64,000 bases of DNA from CAYWEM01 sp964457225 (GTDB lineage Bacteria; Acidobacteriota; Aminicenantia; UBA2199), in assembly GCA_964457225.1 (NCBI GenBank), contig CAYWEM010000003.1, forward strand, positions 204,155 to 268,154, given 5' to 3'. Position 1 is the stretch's first letter, and each line of letters starts with the position of its first letter. Positions 25,178 to 33,530 of the stretch are shown here, piece by piece. The position numbers and the translations under genes are program-made. A model generated the notes under the pieces. The model searched no databases and was not told the DNA's origin. It was given only the letters and a program-made list of their open reading frames with translations.

Positions 25178-26085
25178 TTGTCTTCTCCGGAATTGACTTT
25201 CTGCAGGAAAATATTGGCCAGCGAAGGATCCGCCACGGAAAAGGACAGCAAGGACACCTTGCCGAGTATATCTGACAGCAGTTTCTCCTTGTCCGCCGTG
25301 GAAAAAAGCTCGATTTCCAGTTCGCGTCCCTGGCTGCGGACTTCTTTCACGTAGGGAAGACCGGCCACAAAAGAAGAGTCACCCTCGCAGATGACCCTGA
25401 GCAGTTTTTTTCCGTGCTCAGCCTTGATCTGCCGCAGGCTGCCGTCCAGGACCTTGGCTCCCTTGTTGATCATGACCACCGTATCAACCGTTTTTTCAGC
25501 GTATTCCATCAAGTGAGTGGAATATATAATGGGTATACCCTGTCTCTTTTTTTCCAACATGATGTCCTTGACCAGCTCGATGTTCAGGGGATCAAGCCCG
25601 GAAAACGGCTCATCCAGAATCAGCAGGTCGGGTTCGTGGAGAATGGTGGCGATGAATTGCAGTTTCTGGGCCATGCCCTTGGAGAGTTCTTCGACTTTTT
25701 TATCACGGTAATCGGCCAGGCCGAATTGCTCAAGCAAAACCTGGCCGCTTTTCCTGACTTCAGCGGCCTTCAGGCCCTTTAACTCCCCAAGGAAAACCAG
25801 GGTGTCCATGATCTTCATCTTGCGGTACAGTCCCCTTTCTTCAGGCAGGTATCCCACCCTGTTCTTCATCTCTTCGCTGAACTTCCGGCCGAGTATTTTT
25901 ATACTCCCGGCATCAGGGGCGATTATGTTCATGATCATGCGGATAGTGGTCGTCTTGCCGGCACCGTTCGGACCCAGCATGCCCATGATTTCACCCTGGC
26001 GCAATATGAAGGAAATATCGTCCACAGCCCGCTTTCCGTCAAATTCCTTGACCAGGCCGTTTACTTCCAGAACATTTTCACTCAT
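25174..26085 (-). CDS. ABC transporter ATP-binding protein (NatA-like)
   Basis: ATG 26085 follows AAGGAGAC; the frame is open to 26139 without a site. The 303-residue ATPase has Walker A GPNGAGKTT, the signature LSKGMAQK (a NatA-type variant of LSGGQ), Walker B LLILDEPFSGLDP and the switch His in IYSTHLMEYAE. A C-terminal domain of about 80 residues is typical of this exporter group. It works with the overlapping permease gene. Confidence 0.9.
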   Translation of the reverse strand: MSENVLEVNGLVKEFDGKRAVDDISFILRQGEIMGMLGPNGAGKTTTIRMIMNIIAPDAGSIKILGRKFSEEMKNRVGYLPEERGLYRKMKIMDTLVFLGELKGLKAAEVRKSGQVLLEQFGLADYRDKKVEELSKGMAQKLQFIATILHEPDLLILDEPFSGLDPLNIELVKDIMLEKKRQGIPIIYSTHLMEYAEKTVDTVVMINKGAKVLDGSLRQIKAEHGKKLLRVICEGDSSFVAGLPYVKEVRSQGRELEIELFSTADKEKLLSDILGKVSLLSFSVADPSLANIFLQKVNSGEDK

Positions 26086-26167
26086 TTTGTCTCCTTGGTT
26101 GCCTCTGGAATGATTCAGATCCGTTATACGCAACGGCAAGCTGTTTGGTTTTGCTGAAAAAACCGGT

Positions 26168-27109
26168 TCAGCCGAATACCACCCGGTTACGTCCCTGTTC
26201 CTTGCCCTGGTACATCAGACGGTCAGCCCGGGCCAGCAGGCTGTTCAGATTGTCATCCTCCCGGATCATGGTGGCTCCGATTGACACGGTAACCGATACT
26301 TTTTCATTTTCGGAAACGATGAAACTTCCGGCCACCAGGATTCGAATCCGCTCCGCGGTTTTCCGCAGCACTTCCTGTTCGATGCCGGCCATGATCACCA
26401 GGAATTCTTCTCCCCCCCAGCGGGCCACCACGTCGAATCGCCTGAGCGTGGCGGCCGCGGTCTTGCCGACCATTACCAGCACCTGGTCACCGAACTGGTG
26501 GCCGTAGAGGTCGTTTATCCTTTTAAAATGATCGACATCGAAAAAAAGCAGGCCGCAGGTGGAAGCGAATTTTCTGTTTTCATAGAGCCTGGTCTGCAGG
26601 ATTATTTCAGCGTAGCGGCGGTTGCCCAGCTCGGTGAGGCTGTCAAGCAGGGCTTCCTTCTTGAATCTTTCCAGGTCTTCTATTATCTGCCGGTAACTGG
26701 AATTGTCGGAAAATATTTCGACACAGCCGGTTATATCTCCCTGGCGGTTGCGGACCGGGGCGACCCTCAACTGCACCGGCACCCGGTGTCCCAGCTTGTG
26801 ATGCAGGTAAACATCGGCTTCACGCGGTCGGCCGTCCTGCAGGGTTTCATGCAGGGGGCAACCTTGTCGGCAAAGCTCGCCCCCCTGCTCGTCGACATGA
26901 CGCAGAATGTTGTCACTGCACCTCTTGCCCAGCACTTCCTCGGCTGAATAACCGCTGATTCTGGCCGCGGCCCGGTTCCAGAAAGTGATTTTCAGGTCAC
27001 GGTCAACGTAGTACACTCCGTCAAAAAGGCTGTCAAGCAAGTCCAGGCAGGAAAGCTGATCCAAGGTCACCGCCTCTTCCAGCCGTCTGCGCGGCAGGAA
27101 TAATCGCAT
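26168..27109 (-). CDS. PAS-GGDEF diguanylate cyclase
   Basis: The 313-residue cytoplasmic protein has a PAS domain (about 22-135) and a GGDEF domain (about 150-313). The active-site loop GGEEF (232-236) and the inhibitory RxxD site five residues upstream (223-226) are intact, so it should make cyclic di-GMP and be feedback-inhibited. The PAS domain contains a cysteine group (Cys64, Cys80, Cys84, the last in GCPL), which may bind a metal or cluster. It is not overlapped by its neighbours. Confidence 0.92.
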   Translation of the reverse strand: MRLFLPRRRLEEAVTLDQLSCLDLLDSLFDGVYYVDRDLKITFWNRAAARISGYSAEEVLGKRCSDNILRHVDEQGGELCRQGCPLHETLQDGRPREADVYLHHKLGHRVPVQLRVAPVRNRQGDITGCVEIFSDNSSYRQIIEDLERFKKEALLDSLTELGNRRYAEIILQTRLYENRKFASTCGLLFFDVDHFKRINDLYGHQFGDQVLVMVGKTAAATLRRFDVVARWGGEEFLVIMAGIEQEVLRKTAERIRILVAGSFIVSENEKVSVTVSIGATMIREDDNLNSLLARADRLMYQGKEQGRNRVVFG

Positions 27110-27149
27110 TCTAACACGAGCCGGGGAACCGGTTCAAACCATGCCGCCT

Positions 27150-28352
27150 TCATCCGACCAGCAATGCGACCTTGAGTCCGCCGTTGCTGAAAGGTATTTT
27201 CGCTTTAAACGGCAGGTCAAGCGCGGCTTCAGCCCTTTCTCCAGGAACGATAACCGCGTAACCGCATTCAGGATAATCGCGGCGTATCTTGCGGCCGATG
27301 CGCTGAAACAGCTGTTTCTGGTCCGCCGCGATCAAACGGCGGCCATATGGGGGATTAAGCACCAGTAATGAGCGGCCTGACGAAAGGTCAGGCGGCCGGG
27401 AATCGAAAAAATCACGGCAACTGAAATCGATCCAGCCGCTCAGGCCGCTTTTTTCCGCATTACTCTCAGCCGCAGCCAGTTCTTTGCGATTGCAGTCCGA
27501 GGCAAAAACCCGGAGGCACGGTTCGGACCGGCTTTCCGCAGACGCTTTTTTTTTCATATACGCCCAGGCAGCCGGGCTGAAAGCCGGCCAGGATTCAAAG
27601 GCAAACGAACGATTCAGCCCCGGGGGGATGCCGGCCGCCACCTGGGCGGCGGCCAGGGAAAAGGTTCCGGAACCGCACATCGGGTCCAGCAGGTAATCGA
27701 AATCCGGCCAGCCCGCGGCCAGGAGCACGGCAGCGGCCAGGGTGTCACGCAGCGGCGCCCGGCCGGTATGCTTGGCGAAGCCGCGGCGGTAAAGAATTTC
27801 ACCGCTGGCATCCAGGCTGATCTGCAGCCTGTCCGCCTCGAGGCGCAGGAATACCTTCTGCTGCGGAGGCGGATCACTGTTTTCGGCGACGAATTCAACC
27901 CTCAGGCCGTACTGCTGTAAGCGACCTTCAACCGCGATCCGGGCCTCCTCGGCAATTCGCGCGGTGTGATAAAGCCGCGATGAACCTGAAGTCACGTGAA
28001 AACCCAGGCTTTCTCCCCCGGCCAGGTACAGATCCCAGGGCAGCCCCCGGCAGACCCGGCGCAACTGGCTGAAATGAAAGGCTTTACCGGAATGCAGGCG
28101 CATCAGCACCCTGTTTATGGTCCGGCAAAGAAGATGCACCCGGTACATATCTTCAAGCCGGCCGCGAAACTCAATGCCGCCCTTTTCGGCACTCTCCGGA
28201 ACGATACCGGTCGCAGCCTCCAGTTCAGTCTCGGCATATTGAGTAAACCCGGGAGCGGTTACGGCGAAAAAATCATGCTCCCGCCCTCTGATCCTGGTGC
28301 GGACGCGGCGTTCCCTGGTTCGGTCCACGGTCTGATCTGCTCCCGCCATCAC
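27150..28352 (-). CDS. RlmL/YcbY-type THUMP-domain RNA methyltransferase
   Basis: The 400-residue enzyme starts with a THUMP-like RNA-binding region (about 30-180) and ends with a class I SAM-dependent methyltransferase. DPMCGSGTFSLAAAQ is the SAM-binding motif and LNPPYGRR is the catalytic NPPY motif for N2-guanine methylation. By family it probably methylates 23S rRNA or a tRNA guanine. It overlaps the priA-like gene by four bases and is the last gene of the long pssA-to-priA gene string. Confidence 0.88.
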   Translation of the reverse strand: MMAGADQTVDRTRERRVRTRIRGREHDFFAVTAPGFTQYAETELEAATGIVPESAEKGGIEFRGRLEDMYRVHLLCRTINRVLMRLHSGKAFHFSQLRRVCRGLPWDLYLAGGESLGFHVTSGSSRLYHTARIAEEARIAVEGRLQQYGLRVEFVAENSDPPPQQKVFLRLEADRLQISLDASGEILYRRGFAKHTGRAPLRDTLAAAVLLAAGWPDFDYLLDPMCGSGTFSLAAAQVAAGIPPGLNRSFAFESWPAFSPAAWAYMKKKASAESRSEPCLRVFASDCNRKELAAAESNAEKSGLSGWIDFSCRDFFDSRPPDLSSGRSLLVLNPPYGRRLIAADQKQLFQRIGRKIRRDYPECGYAVIVPGERAEAALDLPFKAKIPFSNGGLKVALLVG

Positions 28353-30217
28353 CAGGCCAGTGTTTTCACCTGGATGTTCTTTTCAAGATCCAGGCCGGCT
28401 TGTTCCAGTTCTTCACCCGAGGCGTGTACCTGGATAACCCCGTAAAGACGACCGCGGCAGGGTTTTCTGTCAAGCAGGGCGACCCGGCGGATATCCAGGC
28501 GCCCGCGCCTTGAATTCATAAAAGCCCGCAGCCGGGCGGCCAGGGATCTCAAATCCGAACCAGAGACGCGGATTTCGTAAACGTTTGAAAACGGCGGCAA
28601 GGCGAACCAGCGCCGATATGTCAACTCTCTTTCCAAGAACAATTCTTCCTGGTCCAGCAAGCGCAGGGCATAATGAAAATGAAAGTAAGAATAAACGGTC
28701 AGGCTCCCCCCGGCAGGCAACATAGAGCGCATACCGGCCACCTGGCTGAATATGCTTTCGCCGGCCCGAAAAGTGTCCAGGCGGAAGAGGGATTCCGGCC
28801 TCAGGTATATTATTTCACTGAATATCGAACGCATGAAAGGGTTGACCACCGCGGCCGTGGCCAGGGTCAGGGGGGCGGCCAGGGCGGCCGCTGCGATCCG
28901 CCGGGGATCCGCCAGTTCCAGCGCGCTGACCACCAGCAGCCCGGCAGCCTGGATTTCCCGGCTTACCGCTTTGCGCAGGCTTTCAAGGCTCATGGCGACC
29001 TGGAAACTGGCCGGTTTCCGGCACCAGGAACAACTTGGGCTCTCCTTGAAACTGCGGCCGCATGAGGAACAGTGACTGTCCGCGGAACGATTCTCCAAAA
29101 TACGGCCCGAGCAAACGGGGCAATTGACCTCACGCCGGCAATCCAGGCAAAAACAGAAACTGTCTTCCCGCTTGCGATCAAGCACCACCAGGGTCCTGCG
29201 ACCCGCCAGCAGGTTGTTCTTGAGTTTCTCCATCAGGGACACGGGGATTCTTTTTTCAGCTCTTTCCAAGGGAATCAAACTGAGTGGAAGAGGTCCGGCC
29301 GGTCGCCGGTCTTCGACCGTCTCCGCCGGGGCGGCCGCTGAGCGCAGTGTGCGGCAAGCGCCGGCCTCGTCAAAAGGCAGATCGTATGCACGGGCCCTCA
29401 GTAAAGCAAGCTTCTGGACATTGACCCCGGCCGGAAAAGAACCGTGATAGCGGGGGGAACCGGCCTGAGCCACAGTGATCCGGCCCAACCGGGCGAAAGG
29501 AAGAAAAAGGGCGGAAAGATTGCCGATGATCACCCCGGGCAGACCTGAACGGGCTTCCAGCCAGATCTCCCGTTTAATTGCGGCCGCTGTCCGGGAGTTG
29601 TAGATCCGGCTGCCTGGAATCACTTCATTCCAGTAGGCGGCGCACAAGACATCCGGCACAAGCAGCAGCATACTGCGCCCCGCGGCCAGGCAGGAATCGG
29701 CAAGTTCGCGCAGATCCTGGTCCAGGTCGTAGGCGATCAGGCTGCCGGTCCGAAAGCCGCTGCCAGGCTCAACCTCGATTTGCCCGGATGCAGGAATCCT
29801 TTCATTGGTCAGGCGAAACGGTCCTTTCTCAGCCCGGGCCATGAGTTCGGCGACGGGAATCGCGGCCAAACGCTGTTCCCTGCCCTCGAACAGGCAGGAA
29901 TACCTTCTCCAGAAGCGCATTTCCGGGAGCAGTGAATGGTCCAGCAGAATTCCGCTGGAAGCTGCCATTTCCCGGGCGGCGCAACGGGCGAAGGATACCA
30001 TCCTTTGGTCGGCGTGACTGCCGTCGGCGAAATAGGCGGTAACCTTTTTCATCCTGCCGCTGAAACCGCCTCCTTCATCCAGTATCCATCCGGAAACCAG
30101 GCGCCGGCCCAGGGGCACCAATACCCGGGAACCAGGCAGGGAGAAACCCGTCTCGCCCTCGAACAGATAAGAAAGCGGGGCGCTGAGCGCCTGGGAAAGT
30201 GCAACCTGGACGATCAC
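28349..30217 (-). CDS. priA: PriA-like primosomal protein lacking helicase motifs
   Basis: I chose GTG 30217, which overlaps the upstream stop as GTGA; an open frame reaches 30274. The 622-residue protein has the PriA N-terminal DNA-binding region and the zinc-binding block of paired cysteines (CFCLDC, CPVC, CSSC, CSWC). The helicase core is degenerate: no GSGKT-type Walker A is present, and the place of DEEH reads AQAG in ITVAQAGSPRYHG. Actinobacterial PriA proteins show similar loss. It could still load DnaB at forks as a structural protein without ATPase activity. Confidence 0.8.
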   Translation of the reverse strand: MIVQVALSQALSAPLSYLFEGETGFSLPGSRVLVPLGRRLVSGWILDEGGGFSGRMKKVTAYFADGSHADQRMVSFARCAAREMAASSGILLDHSLLPEMRFWRRYSCLFEGREQRLAAIPVAELMARAEKGPFRLTNERIPASGQIEVEPGSGFRTGSLIAYDLDQDLRELADSCLAAGRSMLLLVPDVLCAAYWNEVIPGSRIYNSRTAAAIKREIWLEARSGLPGVIIGNLSALFLPFARLGRITVAQAGSPRYHGSFPAGVNVQKLALLRARAYDLPFDEAGACRTLRSAAAPAETVEDRRPAGPLPLSLIPLERAEKRIPVSLMEKLKNNLLAGRRTLVVLDRKREDSFCFCLDCRREVNCPVCSGRILENRSADSHCSSCGRSFKESPSCSWCRKPASFQVAMSLESLRKAVSREIQAAGLLVVSALELADPRRIAAAALAAPLTLATAAVVNPFMRSIFSEIIYLRPESLFRLDTFRAGESIFSQVAGMRSMLPAGGSLTVYSYFHFHYALRLLDQEELFLERELTYRRWFALPPFSNVYEIRVSGSDLRSLAARLRAFMNSRRGRLDIRRVALLDRKPCRGRLYGVIQVHASGEELEQAGLDLEKNIQVKTLAW

Positions 30218-30867
30218 TCGGCTTCGGTCCTGAGTAACTCCAGGACTACCTGCATGTCGTTCCAGACCTGCCACTTGGTCTTTTTCACCTCTTCCGGATC
30301 TTTTTTATGCAGGATGTAGGAGGGATGGAAAGTCGGCACCACCGGGATTTCCCGGTATAGAAAAACCCGGCCCCGAGCCTTGGATATCGGCTGGTCAATG
30401 CCCAGCAGGTGAACCAGGGCCGTTTTTCCCAGGCAGACAATCACCCTGGGCCGCAGTATTTCTATCTGCCTGGCCAGGTAAGGCAGGCAGGCCGCGACTT
30501 CGTCCGGGGCCGGCTCACGGTTGTTAGGCGGCCGGCATTTGACGATATTACCGATAAAAACGCTTTCCCGCGAATACCCCAGGCGTTCGATCAGCCTGTC
30601 CAGCAATTGACCGGCATTGCCGATGAAGGGACGGCCGAAACGATCCTCGGTCTCCCCGGGTCCTTCACCGATGAACATTATCCCGGGAGCGGCCGCGCCT
30701 TCCCCGGGAACGGTGTTTAAACGCCCCTCGTGCAGCCGGCAAAGCCGGCATTCGTTTATTTCCTGCTCCAGGCGGCGCAATTCATTGCCGGGCTCCTCGT
30801 TTTTCACCACCAGGAAAGAAGCTCCGATCGATTGGAAAAACTCGAGGCCGGACCTGATATCAAGCAT
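30214..30867 (-). CDS. Family 4 uracil-DNA glycosylase (4Fe-4S)
   Basis: The 217-residue enzyme has the family 4 signature: GEGPGETED (67-75), the glycosylase motif PTFHPSYIL near the end, and four cysteines (40, 43, 111, 127) placed to hold a 4Fe-4S cluster. It removes uracil from DNA. The N-terminal 30 residues precede the core, as in many bacterial members. It overlaps coaB by 8 bases and priA by four bases. Confidence 0.93.
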   Translation of the reverse strand: MLDIRSGLEFFQSIGASFLVVKNEEPGNELRRLEQEINECRLCRLHEGRLNTVPGEGAAAPGIMFIGEGPGETEDRFGRPFIGNAGQLLDRLIERLGYSRESVFIGNIVKCRPPNNREPAPDEVAACLPYLARQIEILRPRVIVCLGKTALVHLLGIDQPISKARGRVFLYREIPVVPTFHPSYILHKKDPEEVKKTKWQVWNDMQVVLELLRTEAE

Positions 30868-31507
30868 TCCCGGCCCTGATATTCAGTATTTCATTCCAGA
30901 TATGAACCGCGATGCTGGCCTTCTTCATTTTTTCAAGTTTTTTTATGGCCCGCGGAGTCAGCAGGTATACCTGGTTGTCATCACTGTCAAAAGCCGGGTT
31001 TTTAGCGGATATTTCGTTCAGGACCAGCAGGTCGACTTTTTTTTCACGCAGTTTCTTCTGCCCGTTTTCAAATATGTTCTCGGTCTCGGCGGCATAGCCG
31101 ACCAAAACCTGGTTCTTCTTTTTCTTTTGTCCCAATTCCTGCAGAATATCAGGATTGCGCACCAGTTCAAGCACGAATGAATCGGCGTTTTTCTTTATCT
31201 TTTCCGAGTAATAGCGGACGCTTTTAAAATCACACACCGCCGCGGCCATGATGATAACATCGGCATCCTGCCAATGGGCCCAGACCGCCTGCTTCATTTC
31301 CAGGGCGGTTTCGACCTTGATCAGCTCAACTCCGTCAGGATAGGCCCTGACCGGACCACTGACAAAAACTATTTCCTCGATATTCCTTTGCCTGGCTTCA
31401 TAGGCCAGGTAATAACCGGTCTTTCCCGAACTGCGGTTGGAGATGTAGCGAACCGGGTCGATCGGTTCCAGCGTGGGACCGGAGGTGATCAGGACTTTTT
31501 TAATCAT
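30860..31507 (-). CDS. coaB: Phosphopantothenate-cysteine ligase (CoaB, separate gene)
   Basis: The 215-residue protein opens with KVLITSGPTLEPIDPVRYIS and NRSSGKTGYYLA, the CoaB nucleotide-binding signature. It carries AAAVCDFK and a conserved VGYAAETEN segment. It condenses 4'-phosphopantothenate with cysteine in CoA synthesis. In most bacteria CoaC and CoaB are fused; here they are separate frames overlapping by 8 bases (ATGATTAA), with coaC upstream. Confidence 0.92.
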   Translation of the reverse strand: MIKKVLITSGPTLEPIDPVRYISNRSSGKTGYYLAYEARQRNIEEIVFVSGPVRAYPDGVELIKVETALEMKQAVWAHWQDADVIIMAAAVCDFKSVRYYSEKIKKNADSFVLELVRNPDILQELGQKKKKNQVLVGYAAETENIFENGQKKLREKKVDLLVLNEISAKNPAFDSDDNQVYLLTPRAIKKLEKMKKASIAVHIWNEILNIRAGNA

Positions 31508-32030
31508 TGAATTGCTCCAGGCAGAATTTGTAAATCACGTCGAGGTCGGCCAGCCGCCCCTGGCCCTGGTCCAGGCAGGCCAGGGAACCATATCCGGGCT
31601 CGACCAGTCCAACCCCCCTGCGGGCAAGTATTTCCAGGTTGTCTTTCACCGATCTGTCCGACCACATGCCAGAATTCATGGCCGGAGCCAGCACTTTTTT
31701 CCCGGAGAATGCCAGGAAGGCGGTGGAAAGAAGATCATCAGCCAGGCCGGCCGCAAACTTGGCCAGAGAATTGGCGCTGGCCGGAGCCACCAGGAACAGG
31801 TCATGCTCCCTGGCCAGGTGAATGTGCAGCAGGGGGTCCTGGTTTTCAGCGAACATTTCCCGAAAGACCCGGCCCGGGGCGAAAGTGGCGAAAGTCAGGG
31901 GAGCAATGAAACGACAGGCCGAATCGGTCAGGATCACGCTCATTTCATGCCCGTTCTTCTGAAACAGGCGCAGTAAATCGACCGCCTTGTAAGCGGCAAT
32001 GGATCCGGTGACGCCAAGTATTGCTTTCAC
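31500..32030 (-). CDS. coaC: Phosphopantothenoylcysteine decarboxylase (CoaC, separate gene)
   Basis: The 176-residue flavoprotein has GVTGSIAAYKA at its start, the catalytic-histidine region (LLHIHLARE), VAPASANSLAKFAAGLADDL and the APAMNSGMW substrate-binding clamp. The C-terminal LACLDQGQGRL corresponds to the usual LACGxxGxGR, with Leu-Asp in place of Gly-x. It decarboxylates phosphopantothenoylcysteine. It lies directly after gmk with a four-base overlap; no rpoZ gene intervenes. Confidence 0.92.
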   Translation of the reverse strand: MKAILGVTGSIAAYKAVDLLRLFQKNGHEMSVILTDSACRFIAPLTFATFAPGRVFREMFAENQDPLLHIHLAREHDLFLVAPASANSLAKFAAGLADDLLSTAFLAFSGKKVLAPAMNSGMWSDRSVKDNLEILARRGVGLVEPGYGSLACLDQGQGRLADLDVIYKFCLEQFND

Positions 32031-32704
32031 TGGTTTGACTCCAGGATTTGTTTTATCAGGTTTTCCCGAAAAGGGCGGGCCTGCCGTGCCGCCCTGTAAA
32101 CGGCGGCCATTTCAGCCGCGGCCTGATCCAGGTCATCGTTGACCACGATGAAATCGTACATTTCATAACGTCTCAGCTCGACCAGGGCCGTTTCCAGGCG
32201 GCGCTCCATGGCGCTGTTAAGCCCCCCCTCTCTCTGCTGCAGCCTGCTGCGCAATTCAGCCAGGGAAGGCGGTACGACAAAGACCATGAAGGCCCCGGGT
32301 ATTTCTCTTTTCAAGGCGGCGGCACCCTGAACGTCAACATCCAGGAGCAGGGGCCCTTGGTTGCTTTTCTCGAGTATTTCCCGCCGGGAGGTGCCGTAAA
32401 ACTCTTCGTGTACCTCGGCCCACTCGGCGAACATACCTGCATCACGCAGGCGCAGAAACTCATCCCTGCTGATGAAATAGTATTCCCTGCCGTCCTGTTC
32501 GCCCGGCCTGCGACTTCGGGTGGTGTGAGAAACCGAGAAGACCGTTTCCGGGAAAGTACGGCGCAGCCTGGCAATAAGAGTGGTCTTGCCTGAGCCCGAG
32601 GGACCCGACACTACCAGGATCGGGTTCAATCCTCCCGGAAAAGGCTTGGGATCAGGCGATGTTCTGGATCTGCTGTCGGATTTTTTCAATGGTACACTTG
32701 GCAT
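32027..32704 (-). CDS. gmk: Guanylate kinase
   Basis: The kinase core starts at ILVVSGPSGSGKTTL (P-loop) and shows VSHTTRSRRPGEQDGREYYFIS, LLDVDVQGAAALK and the helical C-terminus. It converts GMP to GDP. The start is uncertain: ATG 32704 adds about 25 residues to the usual length and overlaps yicC by 53 bases, while a TTG at 32629 lies too close to a GGGAGG. I list the ATG form (225 residues). Confidence 0.9.
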   Translation of the reverse strand: MPSVPLKKSDSRSRTSPDPKPFPGGLNPILVVSGPSGSGKTTLIARLRRTFPETVFSVSHTTRSRRPGEQDGREYYFISRDEFLRLRDAGMFAEWAEVHEEFYGTSRREILEKSNQGPLLLDVDVQGAAALKREIPGAFMVFVVPPSLAELRSRLQQREGGLNSAMERRLETALVELRRYEMYDFIVVNDDLDQAAAEMAAVYRAARQARPFRENLIKQILESNQ

Positions 32705-33530
32705 CAAACACCATCCCGCCGATCTCCCGGCTGTCGGTCTTGGCCCCTATGGTCTGTGTTTCCCGCTGCATCTCCTGGAGCAGGAAATCGCTCTCCCGGC
32801 CCTTGCTTGCCTTGTTCGACGAAAAAATCTCCTGCAGGCGACGGCAATGAACTCTCAGCCTGGCCGTCTCCTCGGCAATACAGGTCTTTTCAGCCAGCAC
32901 CGCTGCTTCAAGCGCTATTCGATTCTCTTCAACGGGAAGCTCCTGCAGCAGGGAGCGCAGGCGCTCGCGGTAAGCCTGCAGGCTGAGCGGCAGGCGTGAT
33001 TCTTCTTCGAGTTCCAGTTCATCGAGGATTTTCTCCAGGTCCCGGGCGTATTGCTGCAGAATCAGCTGCAGGGCGGTTCCTTCCCGGCGGCAGGCGTCCC
33101 TGAATTCGGAGAAAACTTTTTGAAAACCAGCCGAGAAAGCTTCTTCATCGGCCGGGGAGAATTCTTCGGCTTCAGCTCCGCTGATGGTCATAAACATGGG
33201 CAGGCGCAACAGGGTATCCAGGTTGAGTTGCAGGCTGAATCGCCGGCGCAGCGGCTCGGTTTTTTCCAGCAGCTCGGTCAGCATTTTTTCATTGATTTTC
33301 AAACCGGTCGTTTCAGTTTCCCGGGGCCGTAAATCCACGCTCACTTCGACTTTGCCCCGGCTGACTTCACGGCGCACGCTTTCCCTGATGATCCTGTCCA
33401 TCACCGGAAGCAGTGCTTGACCACGCACCTGCAATTCAAAAAATCGATGATTCCAGGAACGGATCGAAACCCTGGCATCCAGCCTGGTCAGGTGAAAAGC
33501 ACCCTGAACAAAACCGGTCATGGAAATCAT
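32652..33530 (-). CDS. yicC: YicC family endoribonuclease-like protein
   Basis: The 292-residue protein opens with MISMTGFVQGAF and VSIRSWNHRFFELQVR, and ends with EVGGMVFDAK-type sequence (here EIGGMVFDAKCTIEKIRQQIQN), both YicC signatures. Members are RNA-cleaving or RNA-regulating proteins usually encoded next to gmk, as here. The long central region is helical. It overlaps msbA by four bases. Confidence 0.92.
   Translation of the reverse strand: MISMTGFVQGAFHLTRLDARVSIRSWNHRFFELQVRGQALLPVMDRIIRESVRREVSRGKVEVSVDLRPRETETTGLKINEKMLTELLEKTEPLRRRFSLQLNLDTLLRLPMFMTISGAEAEEFSPADEEAFSAGFQKVFSEFRDACRREGTALQLILQQYARDLEKILDELELEEESRLPLSLQAYRERLRSLLQELPVEENRIALEAAVLAEKTCIAEETARLRVHCRRLQEIFSSNKASKGRESDFLLQEMQRETQTIGAKTDSREIGGMVFDAKCTIEKIRQQIQNIA

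Noticed and set aside
31500..31507. Frameshift in a fused coaBC gene
   Set aside because: Both frames have intact ends and motifs and overlap as ATGATTAA, a normal coupling signal, so separate genes are more likely than an error.
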